From Poa pratensis (lineage: Eukaryota > Streptophyta > Magnoliopsida > Poales > Poaceae): a stretch of 64,000 nt of DNA. The stretch covers positions 133,019,169 through 133,083,168 of the forward strand of contig CAMZMU010000052.1 of NCBI GenBank assembly GCA_947311845.1, read 5' to 3'. Position 1 is the first letter of the stretch; each line of letters opens with the position of its first letter. The notes below the pieces were generated by a model that was not told where the DNA came from, did not search any database, and saw only the letters and a program-made list of their open reading frames with translations. A program made the position numbers and the translations under genes. Below, piece after piece: positions 1 to 11,959 of the stretch.

Positions 1-729
1 AATACGCCTTAATCATCATCGCTGCAAAATGGTACTAGTACGGTAATTACGCCATGCGTGGAGGTGGAGCTGTGTTTAGCAAAAGCTATGGCCAAAAATT
101 TACAGCTGTACTAAAATTATGGTAGTACATTAATTACGCCATGCTGACAGTAAGGCCTGTGCCAACGCGCGTATCCTAGCGCGAAATTATAGGAAAAAAG
201 CTGACGTGGATGCGTAGTTAAGGAAGAAAGAGAATGGTGTTGTATGTATACGTAGAACCGGCTCTTGGCGTTTAACTCGAGACACAGTAAATGCAGAATC
301 CATCCGGTGCATACAGCCAGCTCGTGTGACCACTCAGTTGGAGTTTTTCTACCAGTTGAATAGGGGCAGGCCACACCGTGGACCATATTCAGTTAGGCCA
401 TAAACTGATCTAAAATCAAAATCTGTAGACACGGCATGAAGAAACGATCCATTGACATAGTCGTTTTTAACATGGCTTTTTCTTAGAAAGATACGATGTT
501 TAGAACCGACGCATTGGCATAGGCCTAAGACTACTACCTCCGTCACGACATAAAATTATGGGAGTATAAGAAGTTTTACTTTTTTCTGTTTCGGATTCAG
601 ATGTATCTAGACACTGTTTCTATGCAAATCCACCCATTTAAACATGTATGTAGTCTATAATGAAATAGCTTTCAACTAGAGCAAGACGACGAGGGGACAA
701 TTGTGGGTGAATCCAATCTTAAAGTTTTA
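1..729. other. Unassigned sequence with a small direct repeat
   Basis: I see no supportable gene here. A phrase ending in AATTACGCCATGC occurs twice, at 29-57 and 119-144, so a short stretch may be duplicated. The minus-strand open frames lack any recognisable domain. Confidence 0.5.
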
Positions 730-731
730 TA

Positions 732-834
732 CTCCATCCGTCCGGAAAAAGATATCACTAAAATGGATGTATCTAGCAATAAAATATGTCTTGATACATC
801 CATTTTTATGACATCTTTTTAAATACGGAGGGAG
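732..834. mobile_element. Stowaway-type MITE (Tc1/mariner)
   Basis: The 103-bp element starts CTCCATCCGTCCGG and ends with the near-complement ACGGAGGGAG. It is flanked by the dinucleotide TA on both sides (730-731 and 835-836). The arms are complementary over most of their length, so it folds as a hairpin. The ends and TA target duplication are diagnostic of Stowaway MITEs, which are non-coding and moved by mariner transposases in trans. Confidence 0.85.
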
Positions 835-842
835 TATCAAAA

Positions 843-1108
843 TTCTATAAAAAACTATTTGGAGCGCCGGATCCAAATTATTTTTTTATGAATGAGGAAG
901 TCACGGATATGCCTCAAATATCTCCAGAGGAGAATGGCATTCTAACATCGGAATTCTCTGAGAAAGAGGTGCATGAGGCTATCTCTCAAATGGAACACAA
1001 TAAGTCTTCAGGACCAGACAGGTTTCCAGCGAAGTTTTATCAAAAAAAAAATGGCCATCCTAAAATATGATCTAATGGTTTTGTTTGCTGAGCTGTGGAC
1101 AGGAGACT
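843..1108 (+). pseudogene. LINE reverse-transcriptase fragment
   Basis: The plus strand encodes a 60-residue open frame from 888 with the motif FSEKEVHEAISQMEHNKSSG followed by PDRFPAKFYQ. This matches the start of the reverse-transcriptase domain of plant L1-type LINEs, where the usual form is PGPDGFPAEFYQ. The frame breaks at an A-run near 1048, and LINE-like residues resume in another frame to about 1108. Reading upstream of 888 in the same frame also looks LINE-like. The fragment has no endonuclease, no 3' tail and no visible target duplication, so it is a remnant without a function of its own. Confidence 0.75.
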
Positions 1109-2794
1109 TGCATGTGAGTTGCAACTGAGATTTTCTAGTTGCATATGAGTTGCAACTGGGACAAAATTATCTAAACCGTTGGAATTATCTAAAAATTGTA
1201 CATGAGTTGCACGTGAGATGCAACTGGTCCGTTGAGTGACGTCACGCGACTGAGATTAGTCATGTCCTTCTTTTAAACCGAGGACGAGTGCATTGCAACT
1301 TACGGGCTGCTAGTCGTGTTTCAGAAAGAAAAGAAAAAGGTTGCGAGTCGTGTTGGCTTATCGTGGTAAAAAAGAAATGGATGGTTGCACGAAGGTTCTT
1401 GGATCCTTTTGCTTTCCTAGCAGGAAAGTGATGGCCAACGCAGGTTGTTGGGTCGAGACGTCAAGTGCTTTGTCCTCTCTCGCGCAAGTCACGAGCGCTG
1501 CCTCTACCTCCCAACCCAATCGTGCCTCGTGCGTACCGTTTGCTTTAGTAGGGTAGGATAGTTTCGCTTGATATTTTCTCGCACGCTCGGCCATTTGCCA
1601 AGGTGAAAGCCTAGGCATACACTATTTCCTAAAAATGTTATCCACTCTACACTTTTTTCGAAATAATCCTTTGAGTTTCTTGTGGCGCAATCAAACAAAC
1701 CGCAAACTCTATAGGATTCAAATGTGGATGATCTTACAATTATGTGTTTTCCCTATTCAAGGATTTTTAGAACCCTGTGAACCAAGAGGCTCTTAAGGTA
1801 TAGTTTGCTACGGTGCATATTATGTCACTTCTTGTATACCAGTTTTAAGTTATAATAATCACACATTTTAATAAATTTAATTTTTGCAATATGTGCTTAT
1901 TGTAACTATAATATTGTCACAAAAAACCATTCTCCCGTCTGAGCGGGTGTCAAAATCAACTACGATAGTTTTGGATTTCATGCTCCTTCTCCTGATATGA
2001 TTAAACTGAGTAAATTCTCATAAGACAAAGATGGTAGAAGGGATAATAACAAATTTGAATGCATGCACCTCAAGGCAATTATGTCAATGTTGTCTATAAC
2101 AAAAAATCAGTTAATTGTGGAAGATAATCGTATCAACGACGAAACTCATTCAAGAACAAGATTATATATGCTACACGACATGTATTGAATATATTTTGCT
2201 CAATCCAAGTGGTCTGGTATTTTTATGTCTAAGTCGGTGTTATGTCCTGCATGGAATTTTGTGCTTGGCTGAAGAAAAGAATCAAGATCAGATCAAACGA
2301 ATAGCACTACAACTTCCACCTAAAAAAAAAAATACAAGCCTACTTATGGAGTTGTCTTGTTAGGTTTACTTCTTGACTTTTTAACTTTCCCTATAAGTCT
2401 GAAAATCCCCTAAATAGGTGCTCCCTAAGTGTGAATAGACTCTTCAAATGAAGAAAAGACCACTCATATTTTAGAGCACTAGAATGGGAAAATTACGTGA
2501 AATTGGTTTCTTTAGTCCCTCCATGCCAGCGGAAATATGGAGTTGGGCTTTTGATATCGGGCTTGATTTTCCTAGTATGTGTGTTTTGTTGGGTCACGCG
2601 GCATGCTATGTTAGTGCAAAAAAAAGGCGCATAACACTAGGTACAATGCTCAAGGTTTAGTTGACCAGTTTACCCCTAGACGCTTAGGTGTGGAATCCGG
2701 TCAAGCTTGTTGGGCAGTCCAAATCCATGAACAACCCCACCCGGGGCGGATTGAGCGTCGCAAATGCAATGACTTCTATCGTATCCATACATTT

Positions 2795-2797
<3 letters not shown>
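1109..2797. other. Unassigned; three copies of a short motif
   Basis: Near-copies of CATGTGAGTTGCAACTG occur at 1111-1127, 1142-1158 and, degenerate, at 1201-1226, directly after the LINE fragment. They may belong to an unclassified repeat that truncates it. From 1230 to 2797 I see no gene. The short open frames at 1341-1698 and 2115-2363 have no recognisable domain. Confidence 0.4.

Positions 2798-2832
<35 letters not shown>
2798..2832. repeat. 35-bp poly-G tract
   Basis: An uninterrupted run of 35 G residues. Runs this long are prone to length error in sequencing and to quadruplex formation. I see no gene context for it. Confidence 0.95.
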
Positions 2833-2833
<1 letters not shown>

Positions 2834-3806
2834 GTGGATTAGTACATCCAATCCATGACTTACGAATATGTGTCTAGGGTTTTCAAAACCTTAAAACAAA
2901 GTGGTGTCGCCTCCACCTTATGTACACATTTCCTGAGGCCCCAACAATTCCGAGTATGACTATTTTCCCAATGTGACTTGGGTCCACACGAGTAAGCTTG
3001 ATTCACTTGCATCAGATATAAGAGAGTTATGTTCCCCAAGTGTGTGACTTTGTGTGTTCACGGTCACTTGGACACGGCTTAACTTTCCAAGTATGGTACT
3101 CCCTTAAGTCGATAATCGGCAACACATCCTAGCAGAACATGCTAACTCTCGATTGATGTAAACAATCTGACAAAACTACAGAATGTGTCATATGCAACAT
3201 TCCTTATGCCTCACGATTTACACTGGCAAGGTCAAGCCGAGTGCTTTTCATCCTTGTTGACAACTCTACATTCACGCAAAACAAATTCTTAAAAACGAGT
3301 TAACTCTTAATTCGATTCGCGTCACCATACTTTCAAAATATAATCACTTGAGAGGACGTCTCTCCAAGTCGTAGGGCCAAGTAACATCTTGGTCGACCAT
3401 GCCTCATAGTTGGCTTCCCGACTGATGTGAAACATACCTTTGTAACTAACTAGTTACAGAGTAGTACTGTTTTATATACCCTAAGTAAGTCGGTTGGCAA
3501 CTCGAGAACATGCGAAGACCTCAGTTCTAGAACATGACATCATCTCAAAGTGGTATGTCTGACTAGGTGATCTACATCACCAAGTCAATACTATAAGTCG
3601 ACATCATCATGCCCATGAGTTGTGAAACATAGGTATCAGTCGAATTGTAGAATAGTCGAAGGGTATATGCCCCCATAATCTTGTCAATTATATTAGGGAT
3701 CATTAGAAAACCATCATCGAATATGTAGTTCCACAACCAGGTCGATACATATCAATGATAATGTTCAAGAAAAATATTAGCTACACACGAATAGATATTG
3801 AAAAGT
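2833..3806. other. Unassigned intergenic sequence
   Basis: No long open frame, terminal repeat or RNA gene is visible. The texture is like a heavily eroded LTR, but I found no boundary that would support that. Confidence 0.35.
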
Positions 3807-3947
3807 CATGTGTCGGTGTAACTCCATGCGCGCAAGTGTAATAGTGCCAATGTAATAGTGCGCAATGATAATTTGATTGTCTCTAACGTATATTTCCAAC
3901 ATGTGTCGGTGTAACTCCATGCGTGCAAGTGTAAAGTGCCAATGTAT
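3807..3947. repeat. Direct duplication of a ~48-bp unit
   Basis: The phrase CATGTGTCGGTGTAACTCC followed by ATGCGNGCAAGTGTAA occurs at 3807-3855 and again at 3900-3947, with about 44 bp between the copies. The copies differ by a few substitutions and a small indel. The minus-strand frame at 3806-4060 spans both copies and looks incidental. Confidence 0.8.
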
Positions 3948-5194
3948 AAAACACAAGAGAATCTATGATTGGACATGCTTTTGAGGGACCCATCATAAAA
4001 ACAAATGGGTTTTATTTCAGTACACTCCCCTGCTAAAGAACTAAAAAAAAGTACTTTCATCTTTGGTGCTATAATCTAGTTGGATTTCTACAATATATCA
4101 AGTCCAAGTCCATAAAGAACCCTTAATTGTTCCTTGGAGTAACAAAAACTCTATTACATCATGGATATTCAAATAGGCTCCGAAAAGCATATGCTACCGG
4201 TTGAAAATAAATGTTGTTCGACATGTAAAAAAAGCTAAAAATTGACATGTAAATATTTTTTCTGTTTCCATAGTTAGAATTTTATGAACGCATGATAAAT
4301 TTTGTGGCCTATGTGAAAATAATGATTTATGTTTTAAAAAATTCTTTTAAAAATACCAGATTATATTGTTCATTCCTAGGACTAGACATTCGCCTTTTAT
4401 TGCTATATAGGAGCATGCAATTTTTTAACTTTCAAGTACCTTTAAGAATTTTACTGTCCATCCGGGAATGTTCTAAAACATTTCCCTTACACCATCAGCA
4501 ATCGCTTTTGTTCCTTGAGATAAACAAGGTTCAACCATCATTGGTAAGATGTCGCGCACGGTTCGACCTAATTGATTTTAACTGGAATCGCGACTACCTG
4601 GATGTGGCATATGAATGAACGCTAAACAGACGGTATGATTACCATAAGTTGCTTGCAAAACTAGGACGTGTGTATTAGGGCTGGTCCAAACATATTTTTC
4701 ACCCGGGGTAACTTAAAATAAATAAATTTATAATAAAATTTTATACTTATTTGTGAATTACCTTTAGCATAATATAATCTTATAGGGTATAGTTTTCTAT
4801 CAATAATATTTATACTTAACCACATTTGAATGTACCTAATATTAATTATATCATTATTTATTATACAATTCCAATGTATATCAATAAAAAATGCGCAATG
4901 TGAAATTTAAAACCTTTTGTTGTAAAAAAACAATTCTCCATGATTAGATAAGCATATTCATATAAAATTTCAGTATACATTGAAAGATCGGTAAATAGTC
5001 TCGAATGTTTGGTTTGGCGATAAGTTGAAACTGTACGCATGGTTTGTACATGGTATTGAAATATTATCGTCGCACTAATAAACATATAGTCTACTTTACA
5101 TATAATTTCAGTATCGAATATGCTCTTCTGTAATATGTATTTAGTTCTCAAATAAAAGGTCTTGCACAAAATGAAATATGGAAATCTCGTTAAC
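3948..5194. other. AT-rich unassigned sequence
   Basis: This stretch is AT-rich and has no supported gene. Frames of 108 codons (4292-4618, plus) and 102 codons (4861-5169, minus) show no domain, and their composition follows the AT background. Confidence 0.45.
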
Positions 5195-6310
5195 TTTTTT
5201 TTTTTAGAAAAGGGTCACCCAGCCTCTGCATCAAAATGATGTATACGGCTGCTTTATTTATTTTATTCAACATAGCTGGGAAAAGCCTTACAACGAACGA
5301 ATACAAGCTGAATCCACCATCAGTACCACAACTAGCACAAACGACAGAGTGAAACGGGGCCTTGTGCCCCGGCTACAACCATCGCCGGCTCCCTAGCCAA
5401 CACAGAGATAGCGCCTTGTGCACACGCTCCGGAAATCGCCTCCATCCTCTTTGTCCAACCCAATTCAGCATGCCGATCGGAGCAAAGACTCTCGCCAGGC
5501 CTGCCGCCGATGCCACCATGACACCTGGCTATGCCCCCTCCCTGTGCAAGTCCACCATAACACGACCGTCGTCGAGTCCCCGCTACCCACGCCGCCAAGA
5601 CCAGCCGTCTTCGTCATGGAAGGTGAAGCTCCACTCCACCGGTAGACCACTCCAGGCAGCACGTGTTCCAAAACGATGCCCTCGAGAGGGAGAAGCGACA
5701 CCGAAAGTGCCGCCATCGTCCGATCCGGTAGCACCAGATCTTGGGTTTCCCCGGAACATCATGGCGTAAGGTAGAAGAATCACGGCGACGACGCCTTCCG
5801 CAAGGTAACGACGCCCACAGGCGCGGCCATCGTCGGCTCCGACCTCGGAGCCCAGATCTCACCGGCCATCATCAACACCTTCAGATCTACGCGAGCAGCG
5901 GCAAGATCTGGGCATGACACGCCACCGGACTGAGCGGCACACCCGAATCATCCTGCTGGTCAGATCTGCTCCACGCCCCGCTCACAAGGATAGGAACGCC
6001 GGAAGCCGCCGCTCTGCGCCTGGAGGGCCAGGATCTACGCCGTCCGCCACGCCGTCGATGCAGGGCGTCGACGTCGCCGTGGCGACCGGCGGCCGCGCCA
6101 CGCCGAGGATCGGCGGCGCCCACCCGCGCCGGCCCGTCAATCTCGAGGACGGCCAATTCCCCCCCCCCCCCCCCCCCCCCCCGCCGCCGGCCGTGCCCAG
6201 GCTTTGCCTGGCCGCGCCCATGGTGGCAGCGGGGGAGGAAGGAGGGAGGAACGGTGGGGGATTGCGGCGGCGGCAGCGCTAGGGTTCCCCCTGCCGCCGC
6301 GCGGGGGCGA
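5195..6310 (-). mobile_element. Poly(A)-tailed non-LTR retroposon, minus strand
   Basis: A poly-T run at 5195-5205 is the poly(A) tail of a minus-strand element. It is followed by a sequence typical of cereal retroposon 3' ends, and then by very GC-rich sequence to about 6310, where composition drops abruptly. The GC-rich body is open in several frames at once (for example 5887-6342 minus and 5914-6282 plus), which reflects composition rather than coding. I could not find a clean target duplication, so the 5' end is approximate. It could be a truncated LINE or a non-autonomous relative. Confidence 0.6.
6159..6182. repeat. 24-bp poly-C tract
   Basis: A run of 24 C residues inside the GC-rich body of the retroposon, followed by CCG repeats. 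Confidence 0.95.
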
Positions 6311-6499
6311 GAGCAACTTATATTTGAGTTTAGAACATCCACATGAGAGAGATTGACATCCTAACTAAAACTTGTCAGCGCTGATCAGATTGGTTTGTAC
6401 CTGCGTGTTACACGACATTAGACCATTGTGTTTACCTTTTCCTACAAATTGATATTTCTTCAGATATTCAATATTGTTTGGAAGCAAGGGAAACTAGTA

Positions 6500-6621
6500 C
6501 TCCCTCCGTCCAATAATATCTGTCTCAAGTTTATCAAAAAGTGGATGTATCTAGACATGAAACAAGTATGGATACATCCATGTTTTATCAAACTTGAGAC
6601 GGATATTATTGGACAGAGGAG
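6500..6621. mobile_element. Stowaway-type MITE
   Basis: The 122-bp element begins CTCCCTCCGTCCAATAATAT and ends with the near-complement ATATTATTGGACAGAGGAG. It is flanked by TA at 6498-6499 and 6622-6623. The two halves pair along most of their length. It is non-coding. Confidence 0.9.
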
Positions 6622-6623
6622 TA

Positions 6624-7820
6624 CAATGGTCACCAATATTCTTCAATATCAGGTGCCCTTTTACTTTATGGCCGGGGGCGGTTGCCCTATTTGCCCGACC
6701 TATGGACCGTATGTATACGCGTTTATAGGGGAGTGTACCTGCGTTTTTCATGTTTGTAAGTACTATGCTTCTAAAAAAAAGTTAGCTCTAACATAGATTG
6801 TCGATGGGACCAGCAGAAAGTGTGAGTGTAGTCCAACTTCCATGAAGACGCGTCAATCCCTTTTTCTAAGCTCGACCAAACCCCTCCGGTAAGTGATGCT
6901 CGTTTATTGTTTCTTTAATCACCGTGTGCGGAATTCCTTTCACACCTTTCAGAAAGACGTTCGTCGGTTCAAGAAAGCTGTTGATCGCTTCCTCTCTCTA
7001 GTCAATCGCTTGCACACGGCCGGTCTAATCCAAAGCGCATTCCGTTATACTGTATTTCTAAAAGGCCGGAATGATCGAGTTGAATAATAGATTAATAGGT
7101 ATCCTTTCCAGAGCTAAACAATGGCGATCCAGTGAGCGGGCCGGCTATCTGTATCGGCATCTAAACTAGGGTACTAGAGTACTATGCACCCAAAGCTGAA
7201 TCATGAAACATAACAGTTACGCACAAAATTTGTTATATTAAGTACGTTTTGCATCGGCCATGTAACTGAATTATGTATGCCAAACATCGCACTCCAGCGG
7301 TGCATTTTAAAGAGGAAAACAATGTTGGGCACGAAAAGTAGATAAAAGTATGGAGGTGACATTTTTTATGGTTCCATTGCACGAGCAGAAAGGGACGTTC
7401 GTCGACCAGTCACCCTAGTCAAACAGTCAAGTGTGTTGACTTTCAAAGTTTGCAACAGCAGCGTTGATAAGTCTAGCTCAGTTGGCTACAAAAGAGTATT
7501 CCTTTGGAAACTATATCTGGCAAAGAAAATATTTCTGCTGAGTATAGTGCATGCCAGGCAGCCGTTGAAATCAGCAAATAATAATCCCGCGGGAAGATGA
7601 CAAAACAACTGATCTGCCATATACGGAGTATAATTCAGATCTCCTCTGTCTCTCTACTTAATTAGGTGAAGTATATTGGCATTCTTGACGCGGCTTAATT
7701 GAGTGTGATAGCCAACCATGCCCATGCCGTGGTGTTTGGTCTAACCAACGAGATAACCCGACATTAGAGGTCACCAAGTCTTGTCGATTAAGATCATGTT
7801 CCCACTTTTACTCCGAAAAT
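6624..7820. other. Unassigned intergenic sequence
   Basis: No gene, terminal repeat or RNA gene is supported. A TAGCTCAGTTGG phrase near 7475 resembles a tRNA A-box but has no accompanying B-box or cloverleaf. Confidence 0.4.
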
Positions 7821-7882
7821 GACATTGAGAGAGCAGCAGGGTCTCTGATTAGACATTGAGAGAGCAGCAGGATCTCTGATTA
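7821..7882. repeat. Two tandem copies of a 31-bp unit
   Basis: The unit GACATTGAGAGAGCAGCAGG plus RTCTCTGATTA occurs head to tail at 7821-7851 and 7852-7882, with one substitution. Confidence 0.95.
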
Positions 7883-10112
7883 GAAACGAGTCTTGTTTCT
7901 CTTAAGGTTATGTGGATTTGGTTTGAATTCTACTTGAATACAAATGTCATTTCTCGGAGAACCAAAAAAAAAAAAAAACGATTCAATTACAAGGTGGTTT
8001 CCAATGTTCAAGCAACCAAAGATCCGATAGGCTACGCATCCAAACCACACTCTCTTTTTGTTAGTGGGTGTTGCACGATAAGTGAAGGAGTGTAGTTCTG
8101 ACGAACTGTTGTTCAAAAAGTGGCAGAATGGCCCACACATGTGTAGGCAACATCTTAAACGATCATTATGATTTAACCATACTAGATAGTAACACACACA
8201 TATTCTAGAACTTTATCACAAATTCACTATTTTGACAAATAGGATATGGTGAGGGCACTTCGTAATTTTTTGCTTAGAATTCTCTAAAAGAGGGCAACAA
8301 ATTGACACAAAACACAATGAATAACCCTCACAAACTATAAATGTCAATGGTGTTTTCTACTTCGTAGAAAATCAAAGAAATTAGACATAATGGTCACATA
8401 TAGTTAAAATTATAATTATTATTATTCGATATTTGCGAGAAAACTAACTTATAACTTACATGAACTACCATACATATTTTTACGTTATAAAAGTTGAAAT
8501 TAAGCTTGAATAGTGGATCTGATTGCCAATAAATTAGGCATTTTCGGCAATAGATGTCACTACGTCAGATACTTTAGATATTTTTGGTATGCCAGATTAG
8601 CTGGTAGAAGCGGGATCCCTGTGTTCTTTAGGTTGGAAGAATCATTCCAGCTGACGTGCAAAGACCTAGAACGTTGGCGGCTTGGCGCGCTGCTCTCCGG
8701 CTATTGGCAGAGCAAAGCGTCGGTCGTCTGGAGGTTGGCCAAGTGCACGCTTAACAATCTTATCTACCCATCAGCTAGCTCCCCAGCTGCTTGCCACCCC
8801 CTTGACCTCTTGTTGATTTGCACCTTTTGCAGCTGCACAGCACAGCCAAAGATCAGACGATTCCTTCTTATCTTGGGACTGAGCCAAGCAGCTGTGTATC
8901 ATTAGCCAGCTACTGGAGTGTACTTTAAAATGCTGCTAATCCCCTGGAGCTATAGCGAGCTAGCACCGGGATATACACATTGACGACGACGAGTCATGGA
9001 CACCGCAGAGAGAAAAGCAAAAACAAAAACACAATAAATGGCATAGCTAGTTGAAATGTACTGGCCTCACCAGCTGTGTCCAACATCACGGGCCGTACGA
9101 CTTAACATTTGCTTTGCCAACTTGGACAGCTGGACGAATGGTGCCGGTGGTCTCCGGTGTAGATCGGCCGGCCGGAGAGAGGCTAGACGGCGGTGCGAAC
9201 TTTGGTGGCACTGCGCATGCACCGGAGCTCGTACTACTTCAGCACAGTCGATGATGGAAACTGCTCGAATCATTGCAGTTCGATTCGAATGGTGCTGCCA
9301 ACTGTTCGGCTACTTCATTGCAGTTGGAATCATGATAACCAGGTGTACAATGTGTGCGAGGAAGACGACAACAGATTTGGATCGGCTGCGATGGGCTGCC
9401 GGGAATTTGCTCACGTCACATGGTACATTGAACCTTTGCGGGCGCCTTTGTTTCAAGATTCCAATTATGTATCGCAGCAGCTGCACTCACTTGTAGTACC
9501 ACTAGCAAGGAGTCTCTCATGTGAATGATTGATCGGACCGACGGCTCTGCTTAATCCTGGTTAAACTTCATATCAAGAGGCTTCTAAACCTTAAGTTGTC
9601 TCCCTCTCGTCGCCCCAGGATTTCGCACCACGCAAATTGCATGCGCCGGTGCGTCGTGTTCCAGCTTTTCTTCGTGTGTGGTGTGAAGAACACTCTGTCA
9701 CGTCTGGTCTTGCGACATCTGGTTTGTCCGCTTGTTACCATGCAAGCTTATAGAGCGAAGCTTCGCTTTGCAATCTGCATCAAGAGAATATACCATTAGT
9801 CATAACAGATCTATCATACCCCGACCAAAGCTGACGAGCGGGCCCAAATGTTCCGCTTCACCGAATGGTTCTGTCCATCGCTTGTCAGTACTACTCCAGT
9901 GTGGCCTGGAAAGCCCAGAGGAGCGAATTGGCGAATAGTTTGGAATTTAGCAGCTCTCAAACTGCGTTCAAACTTTCTTTTGGCAAATGGTGGTGCTGTG
10001 AGCAAGCGAGGTGAGCATCAAAATAGTACGGGTTTACTGTTCACGACTAGTCCAGGCTATGATATGTACTCCTACATGTGTAGCGGGGACACCTCCTCCG
10101 TGAAGTCATTTT
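7883..10112. other. Unassigned; compositionally gene-like at 8500-9540
   Basis: The part around 8500-9540 has mixed base composition, unlike the AT-rich flanks. It contains overlapping plus-strand open frames (8513-8905 of 130 codons; 9056-9496 of 146; 9193-9528 of 111). None shows a domain I recognise, and several frames are open at once. A low-copy gene fragment or an old promoter region is possible. I make no functional call. Confidence 0.3.
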
Positions 10113-10595
10113 CGCTTCCGTTCGCCTGTGCTCTCAAGCTAAAGTTAATTATGCAGAAGCACAACTTTAATGGCAATATACCACACCCTTTTGATGTTTT
10201 TCATAAAAACATCATTTTTTTAGTACAATTACTTTCAATACAACCAAATGGTGCTTCTTCGAAGCATTTCTTATCCTATGGAGTCCTCCGCATGTGGTTG
10301 CGGTTTCGTTTTGGGAGAAACCAACATGAGAATGCCATTTGCAGATGGTGTTGTGGAAGTCAAATTCGTAACCCACGCGAGCGTGCGCGCTGGGCATCAC
10401 TTTGTCTGAGTCAAGAGAAAAAGAAGGGATGTCACTTTGTTCTACGCCCAGAGAAAGAGAAGTGGAAGTATAAGAAGAAGTAATGGAGAAGGTGGACATA
10501 TTGGACTGCTTGCATAACTGAGAGTATTGTCCACCCAAACGTATATGGAAGCATACATGGATGTTTTTACCATTGGTCTAGTTTGGCTGTCAAAC

Positions 10596-10801
10596 GTGGC
10601 CAAATGACTGATTTGGGTGTTCAGTTCATTTTGTGCAATATATTTTATTTCATAAAGTGGCCAAATGACGGATTTGGGTGTTCAGTTAATTTTGTGCAAT
10701 ATATTTTACTCCCTCCGTTCGGAAAAGGATGTCACAAAAATGGTCTATCTATAGTTCATTTTTGTGACATCCTTTTCCGAACGGAGGGAGTATTTCATAA
10801 A
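10596..10801. repeat. 61-bp tandem duplication, second copy carrying a MITE
   Basis: Copy one (10596-10656) and copy two (10657-10801) both begin GTGGCCAAATGACNGATTTG and end ATTTTATTTCATAAA. Copy two is longer only because an 82-bp Stowaway plus one duplicated TA sits inside its terminal ATTTTA/TTTCATAAA. Copy one is therefore the intact pre-insertion site. Confidence 0.9.
10709..10790. mobile_element. Near-perfect hairpin Stowaway MITE
   Basis: This 82-bp element starts CTCCCTCCGTTCGGAAAAGG and ends with the exact complement. It is flanked by TA at 10707-10708 and 10791-10792. Its arms are almost fully complementary with a short central loop, so it is a young or well-preserved copy. Confidence 0.95.
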
Positions 10802-11269
10802 CTCACAGGGGACATGTATACACCAAATGAGAACAAACATATTACGTAAGAGCATGTCAAATAAAGTTTACATTTGCAAGCGTATTAGAATCCACACCAA
10901 GTTATATTACTGGTGATTACTATAAGTAATGTTGTTTCAGTACCAAGCACATAGCGTCCACACATTGTTAATTTTAGACTGGTTATACAATTTTGACCAT
11001 GAAAACGGAGTAAATAAAAAATTGGTTAAGTTCAAACTATAAAAGTATTTATAAATATGTTTAATGTATCATACACCAGAAACCATTGTTGAGATATTTG
11101 TTAGATCGTATTATTTTGCAGGTATTTATGATAAATAAGTATAAGTTATATAACTTAGGAATTATAGAAAAAATTAATTCTAGAAATTACTTTTGTCATA
11201 AAATATAGCTTATTACTATCTTTCACTGATATTCAGTGCAAACAAAAAACACACTAACTAATATTTATT

Positions 11270-11345
11270 AAAGATGTAGTCTAACTCACTTCGTTAGGGA
11301 AGCGAATGTACAACCCAGCCACCCATGTTCAAATCCTCATGGAAG
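11270..11345 (+). mobile_element. Possible tRNA-derived SINE fragment
   Basis: A phrase GTTCAAATCCTCA resembles a Pol III B-box and lies about 45 bp after an A-box-like TAGTCTAACTCACTTCG. The matching stretch in block 2 (about 26890-26945) has lost the B-box. No poly tail or target duplication is visible, so this is a weak call. Confidence 0.25.
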
Positions 11346-11959
11346 CGGATTTGTGTTATTATTAATTATAAAATAATAGTTGTAGGATTCCCCATTAAAA
11401 AACTAATATTTAATAATATTCCCATTTAGTGGTTAAACTATGCCAACAAGTGGAAAATCATAGTTAGTAACAATTGTAACATGCTAAAAACAAACAGATA
11501 AGTATAAAATTTTAGCAAAAATTATAACATGCTAAAAATTGTTAACATGCTAGAAACTAATTTTCATTGGACCCTCTTGTCTAGTCTTGAACTAATTGTA
11601 CCTGTTGCCCTCGGACCTGTCCATCTGCGCCTGGCACTCCGCCCATAAGTTGTGTACTCCTGCAACCCTCCCTATATACACTATCAGCTAATGTCCTCAT
11701 CTACCAAAACAGTAGGTTTGTATGAGCATACGCATCATAGTTAAGCTAGTTCACAAAATCATATGCAACGAAAGCAAGTTCACAAAAAATAAATGCATCA
11801 TAAGGAAATCACAAGATCATATACAAGATAAGGAACACAATTAACCATGCATGATTCCTATCGCAAAAGAAGTACAATTTTATTTTACCAAGTTCATACT
11901 ACTAGATAAGTTTTAAATAATAAATACAGACAAAACGATAATGTAATTAATTAACCGAG

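Noticed and set aside
5332..5862. Overlapping frames of 66-135 codons
   Set aside because: Open frames on both strands in a GC-rich retroposon; no domain or consistent codon pattern.
7468..7560. tRNA-like TAGCTCAGTTGG phrase
   Set aside because: Only an A-box-like match is present. No B-box, anticodon arm or cloverleaf can be built from the following bases.
9848..10483. 211-codon plus-strand open frame
   Set aside because: No domain is visible, it runs into the duplicated block, and the equivalent stretch in block 2 does not keep the frame.
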